Below, piece after piece: positions 56,516-64,000 of a DNA stretch of 64,000 nt. The notes under the pieces were generated by a model. It was not told the origin of the DNA. It saw nothing but the letters and a program-made list of their open reading frames with translations, and did no database searches. Made by a program: the position numbers and the translations under genes. The number at the start of each line of letters is the position of its first letter. The first letter of the stretch is position 1. This stretch comes from Siphonodentalium dalli (Eukaryota > Mollusca > Scaphopoda > Gadilida > Siphonodentaliidae), in the NCBI GenBank assembly GCA_032622095.1, contig CP136063.1, positions 113,730,723 to 113,794,722 on the forward strand, given 5' to 3'.

Positions 56516-58990
56516 TCGGTTGTGTTCGGTATTCATTGTGACCCGTCGCGGTGTGATTATCGTTTCAATAATTACACTCAGTACACATGGGTTCGTCGAA
56601 AGAGTTGACCCTAATCGTAATTTCGCGTGGATTAGGTCAATCGCATTTCCGGTTATCTGAGAAATCAAACATTCATAATGTAAACAAACCACGGATCCAC
56701 CAGCTCACAGTTTTAAAACCAAATAAAACAATAAATTATTGTAGATTATAAACTACCAACATCAAAGTATTCAAAATACGAATATAGTTGTATTATATAT
56801 GTTGTTGACCGGGGAGTCGATAGTATTTTATTGAAATTACCAGTACATTTCTGGACGCTGCATGAGCTCTACGATTGAGATACTATAGATGGAGAAGCTT
56901 GACCATTTCATCCTGTTCATTTCCTCCATAAAATTTCAACGAAACTCGACGAGTAACGTCATCAGTTGCTTTCCGCGTTGACCAAATTCGCGTGAACCTA
57001 AATGTATCTCCCGTTTGTTCATAATTATATGTTCCTTTTCTATTCAATAACATAGTAGGATATATATGGATTATCAGATGCATGTGTGTTCTATGTACTC
57101 TTGTGATAACAATTAATTCTATATTTATTATATAACATGTTTTATTTTGTTTCCCACGGTAGTCTATACAGTACCGAAAAACATACTCTTTTTATTTTAT
57201 TAATTGGAAAATAAAGCTTTGAGATATGTGTTGATCGTGCTGTGGTTGTGAGCATTCTCGCACCGATACGAACATAAATATAAGGCTTCATCAACCCTGG
57301 GGCTTGTATAGGGTTGTAGTAGAAAATGTCGGTCAACTTATTTTATTTTATTTAAAATACCAAATTTGGGGCATAATCCGTTTGTCATAAAAATTTCCCA
57401 GTTACATTGTGCAACTGACAAGTTTCGAGTGTTATCCAAAAACTTCCACCTCCGTATGAAATCGTCCGGAAATTAGATATAGGATACATACCGTTAGAAA
57501 TTCTTTATGGGCCTACTTACCCTAATAAATCGGGAAAACCATATAATGATGATGTCAGTATAGGCTGTTAACCAACTAATTTTTACAGATAAAGCCAAAC
57601 TGTTATCGCCACAACCTTACTATTTGCCAACCATTTGGAGATCAATTATTGTTTTTTCATCTTTTATTATTAAAAAAAATTGCAACAAAGCAATCAGTTT
57701 CAATTCACAGAGCAATGATTGGTAATCAAGGATACACCATAATCGGTCTAGGTAAATTCGCCCCGGGAACAATCGACTCGCGCGAATGTTAACCCTTCCC
57801 GAATTCATACTCCGGTTACTCGCCCACTTACATCTTTATCGAGAAATACAAGCAACACGAAACTAAGGGGTTGTTAGGATTTGTCCAATCAGAATCGAGG
57901 ACGACGAAAGAGAAAAATAGAAGTGTAATTATATAACCATAAATATGAGAAGGTTCGGGAGAACGATGGTGGTTTTTGTTGATGCATGATCATGATAGGT
58001 TGTTCGTCGACCGATTTGGGTTGGTTCTAATCCCTAATATGAATCGTACGTGACACGTAGTGGAGCAACCACACATGCTGTGCTTCAAATTTGCCTTTTT
58101 TTCGGCGACATTTCGCCAAGAATAATTTATGTAACATCATGCAGTGATCACGACGGAGACGACATGCCAAATTGACAAGACGTGTCGTGGATTGTAAAAA
58201 TTTGTCTGGATTATCGTTATGACTTCTTCATTTTTCGTTTTCATTAAGCTGCCCAACGAAATTGGTCTGAATGAAATTAATAGACTTAAATGACATGTGA
58301 ATTCTTCGTAAGTTGTGAAGTAGTTACTTTCATTTTTATCGCGATGGTTCATTTCCAATTCCGCGTTTTTTGCAATCTCCACACGGTTGCTAACCGGAAG
58401 TCACGTGACAATTTCTCCAAAATCTATACCCGCGATCTTGAAAAATCACTGATGGATATAGAAAAAATGATATGACGTCATTCACCTGCCTTAGGTATAA
58501 ACAACCTTGGTGGTTGCTATTACGAAAACTGAACCGGAAATTATCTACTTTGCGAAAGTTCTGGTCCCTCACAAGTTTTCACTTTGTCGGTAATTCGTGA
58601 CGTCACAAAATCAAATATAGCCTATGTATGACCTCTCACGTGAGACATGGCCTCACTGTGGCTCGTTATGAAAATTTCACGCGAGTGACACAGTCGATAA
58701 TTTGCATATAGCTTATAGGCCATCATATTATAATCCGTTTGCTGATCACGATCTTGGTTCAATTCCCGACAAATCCGTGGTTGTAATTCACGCGAAGGAT
58801 AGATAACCGAATCGTGTATCTCGGTATAAACTTGTCATTTTTTTGTACTGAGGTCGAGGGGTTTCTACGCTCAGGTGAGTTCCCAGTTTAATTATTCCCA
58901 TCTGTTATGGCATATAGCTGTTGAAAAAGGACGATAAACATCACGACATTTATAAGCGCGCTCCATTGCCGAACCATGCATATATAGAGG
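56516..58990. other. Spacer, no gene recognised
   Basis: About 2.5 kb of mostly unique-looking AT-rich sequence. Short open frames only, none with a recognisable domain. Confidence 0.5.
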
Positions 58991-59135
58991 ATCTACAACT
59001 CGTACCCAGTTTATAGCGGAATTTACAAAACGAGTCCAGTAAATTAGGTCTGGACCGAGCATTTGGCGAGGTCCAGACCTAATTTACTGGACGAGTTTTG
59101 TAATTTCCGCTATAAACTTGGGACGAGTTGTAGAT
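58991..59135. mobile_element. Palindromic MITE, same family as 14281-14424
   Basis: Arms of about 66 bp, nearly perfect: atctacaactcgtaccc..taggtctggacc on the left, ggtccagaccta..gacgagttgtagat on the right, around a 13-bp loop. The terminal atctacaactcgt is shared with the 14-kb palindrome. Confidence 0.9.
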
Positions 59136-59274
59136 TCTATTTATTACATGATCCAAAACATCTACAAAACATACTTAAATCAACAAATAGGACGCGAAAG
59201 TAACATCGGCTTCTATAAGGCATGCGATGACGTTTCACGTAACCATTCGTTGTTTGCCCGCGTACATTTCTTAA

Positions 59275-59918
59275 AGGGGTACTGTACACTAAGATAGGCG
59301 ATTTTTTTATTTACTCCCATTGAAATAACTTTCAAGTTAGATTGTGTTCGTGTTATATGAGTTTCGTATAAACCTAATTTAGCGAAGAAAATATTGATCT
59401 TGGAAACAAAAATATTACGATTTCAAACTACGCGCCATGTTTTTGACCTTCACTGGAGAAGACGCAGGTCGCATGAAGAAGCGGAAGTTCATTGCTCACA
59501 GCTTCGATTGATGCATTCAATCTCTTCCATCGAACAATCTCACACCCTATAAAATACTTGACGCTTTATGACTCTTGTTTCTTTCTCCTTTTTTCCCGAA
59601 TCGGTTATAACGGGCCTTCTTTTGCAGGTAACATGTTTTGTTTGCAACTCAATAATGTTCGCGAATGGCCGTCGATAAAAGACACGCAACATATGCGATT
59701 TCAAGAACGGTAACTCGTAATGGCATAATTCTCCATTTTATGACTCCAGCCATAAATGAATTTATATTAAATAATTCAATTTTACTTTTACGATAGCCTG
59801 TTAACCGGAACGTTTTCAGTAGACATCGTCGACTCAAATTAGTTATTTTATAATATAATATTCATATTAGATCGCTATTGTCACTGGGAATTTATTGAAA
59901 TTGGGGTACAGTACCCCT
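59275..59918. mobile_element. TTAA-flanked MITE with AGGGGTACTGTAC ends
   Basis: TTAA at 59271-59274 and 59919-59922. The inverted ends AGGGGTACTGTAC match perfectly over 13 bp. 644 bp, no transposase; a 73-codon frame inside has no recognisable domain. TTAA targets occur in piggyBac, Kolobok and Sola3 elements; the AGGGG start does not decide between them. Confidence 0.87.
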
Positions 59919-59922
59919 TTAA

Positions 59923-60280
59923 GAAATAGTCCCAGATAAATAAAGACTCTTTGGCGCATTTAATGGCGTATAATTAATGACATAACTTTTCAAACTCTTC
60001 ATTCATGATAGTTTGTTGGAAAAATATAGGAAGCCATAGTATTTTGAGACGTGGCGTACGGAATGTTAACACACGACAAACCGGAAGTCAAAGGTCGCCT
60101 GGCACTATTTCCTGTTATTAAACGAACGTTTAATATCACAATTTATAGAATGGGTTTATTGAATGGAATAAGGTTAGGATCATGTAATAAATATACTTAT
60201 ATAACAGGTTCTCGGTTGCAATACCAGAACACGCCAAATAGCCAGGCACATTTACCAGTATGTTAACGCATTATCATACA
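59923..60280. other. Spacer
   Basis: No feature recognised. Confidence 0.5.
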
Positions 60281-60727
60281 CATGGACGTGCATAGCTAGA
60301 GGGTCTCACGTGCATGGAGGGTGTCCACCTTGGAATTATAACTGCACCCACTACCTCTTGAAACAGACCGAAATTTCCATTTATCGATTTGCATCCACCC
60401 AATTTGTGGTTAACACTTTCCAATTGGATGGATGGTGGAACCTTTCAAACTCTTGGAAATATCCAACATAACACCCCCTTATAAGGTTGGAAATTTTCCA
60501 AATGATGGCTATTATAGTTCAAAGTAGTACATAATGCGATCTTTTTGTCTAAAAACAACAGATTTCACACTATATATATACTGGACTGAAAATAAAACTA
60601 TATTTCGAAACCATTAGATTTCCATCTAATGCGGTATATATCAGCTATGTAACTTGATAATTATTGAATTTTTCCCATATGTTTAGTGCGGGGGTATACA
60701 CACAAATCCCTTGTCGTCACGTCACTG
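60281..60727 (-). mobile_element. hAT-type MITE, reversed relative of 16327-17127
   Basis: Starts CATGGACGTGC..CTAGAGGG (the right end of the family reversed) and ends cgtcacgtcactg (complement of CAGTGACGTGACG). Flanks atcataca (60273-60280) and ctcataca (60728-60735) agree at 7 of 8 bases. The interior repeats 'ttggaaattttccaa'-like palindromes. Internally shortened to 447 bp. Confidence 0.8.
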
Positions 60728-60823
60728 CTCATACATTTACACAACGTATAATAATCGTTAAACATGTCAGGTGTATGTGCCCGTGTGTGAACGTATCCAT
60801 ATACATCGTCAGAACGCATAAAT

Positions 60824-61455
60824 ATGCACATTGACCCACCCACGAAACCTCTCCAATTCTCTATTACTGGTCCAAGAAAACTAAGCATTTTACACTGCAG
60901 AATTCGCAACTACTGTAGTGAACTCAAATCAGATATGTACAACAATTGTATCTCTGATACCTCTAAATGCATATGTGGATACGAAGTCGAAGATGCCTTT
61001 CATTATTTCTTTGAGTGCCCCCTGTATGCAACCGAAAGATGCGAACTTTTCAACAAGATTGCAGCCCACCAATTTATAATATCTAACATTTCCTCCTTAC
61101 TCACAGGGATATCATTAGAATCAAATCGACGCAATGAAATTCTTTTCCATTTTGTTTATTCATACATTTCGTCAACGAAACGATTTAATTAGGACCCATC
61201 TGTTAAAAATATTGGCGATCCTCCTGTGCGTTACAAATGTTGACTACCTCAGATGAAATTTCAAAAGCAGGATAGGAGTGACAGCAATCACAAACACACC
61301 ACACATCATCTTGTATATACGTTATGTTCGTCATCTACGTTGTATTTGTTAAAATGTTAATGGGAGAGGGGCGGATGTAAGTTGTCAAAACTTGTGCTCC
61401 GATCCCTCTTGTAATATTATATTACATTAAAATATGTTTAAACAAAAAAACATGC
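60824..61455 (+). pseudogene. 5'-truncated LINE: C-terminal zinc-knuckle domain and 3' UTR
   Basis: A 122-codon frame (60824-61192) reads 'PRKLSILHCRIRNYCSELKSDM', then 'CICGYEVEDAFHYFFECPLY', the C.CG..E...H....C..Y tail of many LINEs, then a hydrophobic end and stop. It is followed by a 3' UTR ending in aaaatatgtttaaacaaaaaaa near 61450. 5' truncation is normal for LINE insertion. The frame is intact, so this copy is younger than the others in the window. Confidence 0.8.
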
Positions 61456-61581
61456 ACGTGACACATATTAAATACAATAATTTTAAAGGGACTCAAGGCC
61501 TGTGAAGTGGGTTCATGCAAATATCATCATATCATCGATAAGTACGTGAACAAATATAGATTGTCTTTATTCTTTTTTTCA

Positions 61582-61973
61582 TCTCATATATATTTTGAAG
61601 ACCTCTGTTTGTCTGTCTGTCTGTATGTTTGTCTGTATGTATGTCATTTATACAAATCTACGATTCTCGACCGATCGGGACGAAACTTGGTACGTGTATG
61701 TAGTTTGATCAGGCGGTGGACGTTGTCGTACTGGCGTGCCCGTGCGGCGCCCGCTTCGCGCATGCGCAGACGAGATCTCGGAAACGGGTGGAGCTATCGA
61801 CTTGAAATTTTCTATGTGAATGTATCTTGCCCCGGATACGAATTTTATCGGGTCGCCGAGCCCGTGCGACGCCAGCTTCGCGCATGCGCAGACCAGATCT
61901 CGGAAACGGGTTGAGCTATCGACTTGAAATTTGGTTTTTGAATAGCCCGGACAACGTCGGGCTCATCGGCTAG
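61582..61973 (+). mobile_element. Helitron-like element, array 2 copy 1
   Basis: Starts TCTCATATATATTTTGAAGACC after an A, then a (CTGT/ATGT)n microsatellite. It ends in the hairpin agcccgg-acaacg-tcgggct, 'catcgg' and CTAG. The interior has about two copies of a ~121-bp unit (gatctcggaaacgggtggagctatcgac..gcgcatgcgcagac). Same architecture as array 1 but on the opposite strand and a different subfamily. Confidence 0.8.
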
Positions 61974-62543
61974 TCTCATATATATTTTGAAGACCTCTGT
62001 CTGTTTGTCTGTCTGTATGTATGTATGTTTGTCTGTCATTTATACAAATCAACGATTCTCCACCGATCGGGACGAAACTTGGTACGTGTGTGTAGTTTGA
62101 CCAGGCGGTGGACGTTGTCATATTGGCGAGCCCGTGCAGCGCCCGTGCAGCGCATGCGCAGACGAGATCTCGGAAACGGGTGGAGCTATCGACTTGAAAT
62201 TTACTTTGTGAATGTATCTTGCCCCGGATACGAATTTTATCGGGTCGCCGAGCCCGTGCGACGCCAGCTTCGCGCATGCGCAGACGAGATCTCCGAAACG
62301 GGTGGAGCTATCGACTTGAAATTTGCTATGTCAATGTATCTTGCCCCGGATACGAATTTTATCGGGTCGCCGAGCCCGTGCGACACCATCTTCGCGCATG
62401 CGCAAACCAGATCTCGGAAACGGGTAGACCTATCGACTTGAAATTTGGTTTTTGAATAGCCCGGACAACGTCGGGCTGGGTAGAGCTATCGACTTGAAAT
62501 TTGGTTTTTGAATGGCCCGAACAACGTCGGGCTCATCGGCTAG
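61974..62543 (+). mobile_element. Helitron-like element, array 2 copy 2
   Basis: Starts directly at the end of copy 1 (ctag|tctcatata). Three internal ~121-bp units, then the 3' hairpin end occurs twice in a row (at about 62456-62475 and 62512-62543), a local duplication of the 3' terminus. Confidence 0.8.
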
Positions 62544-63118
62544 TCTCATATATATTTTTGAAGACCTCTGTCTGTATGTATGTCTGTCTGTATGTATGTA
62601 TGTATGTATGTCATTTATACAAATCTACGATTCTCGACCGATCGGGACGAAACTTGGTACGTGTGTGTAGTTTGACCAGGCGGTCGTCGTTGTCGTATTG
62701 GCGAGCCCGTGCGCCGCCCGTGCAGCGCATGCGCAGACGAGATCTCGGAAACGGGTGGAGCTATCGACTTGAAATTTGCTATGTGAATGTATCTTGCCCC
62801 GGATACGAATTTTATCGGGTCGCCGAGTCCGTGCGACACCAGCTTCGCGCATGCGCATACGAGATCTCGGAAACGGGTGGAGCTATCGAGTTGAAATTTG
62901 GTATGTGAATGTATCTTGCCCCGGATACGAATTTTATCCGGTCGCCGAGTCCGTGCGACGCCAGCTTCGCGCATGCGCAGACGAGATCTCGGAAACGGGT
63001 AGAGCTATCGACTTGAAATTTGGTTTTTGAATAGCCCGGACAACGTCGGGCTGGGTAGAGCTATCGACTTGAAATTTGGTTTTTGAATAGCCCGGACAAC
63101 GTCGGGCTCATCGGCTTG
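62544..63118 (+). mobile_element. Helitron-like element, array 2 copy 3
   Basis: Same structure as copy 2, including the doubled 3' hairpin. The terminal CTAG has become CTTG. Confidence 0.78.
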
Positions 63119-63517
63119 TCTCATATATATTTTGAAGACCTCTGTCTGTATGTATGTTTGTTTGTTTGTTTGTTTGTCTGTCTGTCTGTCATTTATACAA
63201 ATCTACGATTCTCGACCGATCGGGACGAAACTTGGTACGTGTGTGTAGTTTGACCAGGCGGTGAACGTTGTCGTATTGGCGAGCCCGTGCGGCGCCCGCT
63301 TCGCGCATGCGCAGACGAGATCTCGGAAACGGGTGGAGCTATCGACTTGATATTTGGTATGTGAATGTGTCTTGCCCCGGATACGAATTTATCTGGTCGC
63401 CGAGCCCGTGCGACGCCAGCTTCGCGCATGCGCAGACCAGATCTCGGAAACGGGTGGAGCTATCGACTTGAAATTTGGTTTTTGAATAGCCCGGACAACG
63501 TCGAGCTCATCGGCTAG
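63119..63517 (+). mobile_element. Helitron-like element, array 2 copy 4
   Basis: Starts tctcatatatattttgaagacc and ends cggctag. Two internal units, microsatellite (TTTG/TCTG)n. Confidence 0.8.
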
Positions 63518-63955
63518 TCTATTATATATTTTGAGAACTTCTGCCTGTAGGTATGTGCATGTGTGTTATAGACTCGAAAACTGCTAGACCGATCTGACTC
63601 AAATTTGGTTTGTAGGCCTACTTTGATCCCGAGACAATATGGACTGGTCCAATTTCACGTGCGACCGTGTCATTGACCTCGCCCATCTACGCTCATATAG
63701 GCATGTTTCTGGACCTCGACGGACCGACTCAATTTGGTATGTAGGCCTACTTTGATCCCGGAAACAATATGGACTGGTCCAATTTCATTTGCGACCGTAT
63801 CCTTGACCTTGACCTCGCTCATATACGCTCATATAGGCATGTTTCAGGATCGATGAACAAAAGTTTGTCCAGATGCTGTATATTCTGCCCAGACGGAGGC
63901 GATCACAAAGAAATCCCTAAATAGCCGGACAAATTCGCGCCGGCACATCAGCTAT
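63518..63955 (+). mobile_element. Helitron-like element, array 2 copy 5 (different subfamily)
   Basis: Starts TCTATTATATATTTTGAGAAC, closer to array 1. The interior has two copies of 'tttggt-tgtaggcctactttgatcccg'. The 3' hairpin agccggacaaattcgcgccggc is followed by acatcagCTAT instead of CTAG. This is the rightmost unit of the array. Confidence 0.65.
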
Positions 63956-64000
63956 TATTAATAACTCTGCTATAATGAGATTTCTATTGTAAATGTTGTA

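Noticed and set aside
62025-62974. Several 100+ codon frames on both strands around 'GWSYRLEI' repeats
   Set aside because: Translations of the internal ~121-bp repeats of the Helitron-like array.

Overview
This is eukaryotic, animal-type DNA. It is AT-rich, has long introns with GT-AG borders, and is dominated by transposable elements and simple repeats. I see no operons, bacterial genes or CRISPR arrays. One host gene can be assembled with confidence: a glycosyltransferase family 92 (GT92, formerly DUF23) gene on the + strand. Its four visible exons (763-1420, 13341-13525, 20123-20343, 28663-28831) join in phase into a 410-residue C-terminal part ending at a stop codon; the 5' exon(s) with the membrane anchor lie upstream of the window. 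GT92 genes, tRNA-derived SINEs, APE-type LINEs, (ACAG)n-bearing Helitron-like elements and 'ggacataactc' tandem repeats together suggest a marine invertebrate, most likely a mollusc or other lophotrochozoan. That assignment is inference.

Layout. 1-762: no recognisable gene. Intron 1 (1421-13340) holds a dead LINE, a palindrome-rich MITE and a 6.3-kb foldback-like structure made of about 30 direct plus 5 inverted copies of a 174-bp satellite. Intron 2 (13526-20122) holds a palindromic MITE, a tRNA-SINE remnant, an hAT-type MITE with a perfect 8-bp target duplication and a hairpin-bearing 89-bp tandem repeat. Intron 3 (20344-28662) holds a LINE fragment next to a 4.5-kb element (21743-26288) with long inverted ends starting TAGTCCA and a 3-bp target duplication. 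28832-30590 is the 3' flank of the gene.

From 30.6 kb on the window is nearly all mobile DNA. There is a head-to-tail array of three Helitron-like elements (30655-33364, minus), a TTAA-flanked element containing two perfect palindromes (33836-34214), an hAT element with perfect 8-bp duplications and a short ORF (34693-35521), and a 156-bp tandem repeat (35571-36190). A minus-strand LINE spans 36286 to about 48470 and is split twice: by a 7.86-kb element of the same TAGTCCA family (36689-44548, duplication GCT) and by a G-run hAT-like element (46139-47026, duplication gtttaagg). Taking out either insertion with one duplication copy restores the LINE reading frame locally, which fixes both boundaries to the base. 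50.5-56.5 kb is a cluster of one repeat family, including a 1.2-kb tandem duplication. Further MITEs follow at 55.8, 59.0, 59.3 and 60.3 kb, a 5'-truncated LINE at 60.8 kb, and a second Helitron-like head-to-tail array (61582-63955, plus strand).

The most novel item is the TAGTCCA family: large non-autonomous inverted-repeat elements with 3-bp target duplications, conserved RFX-type X-box motifs in their subterminal regions, and quasi-repetitive interiors with no transposase. I could not assign it to a known superfamily.
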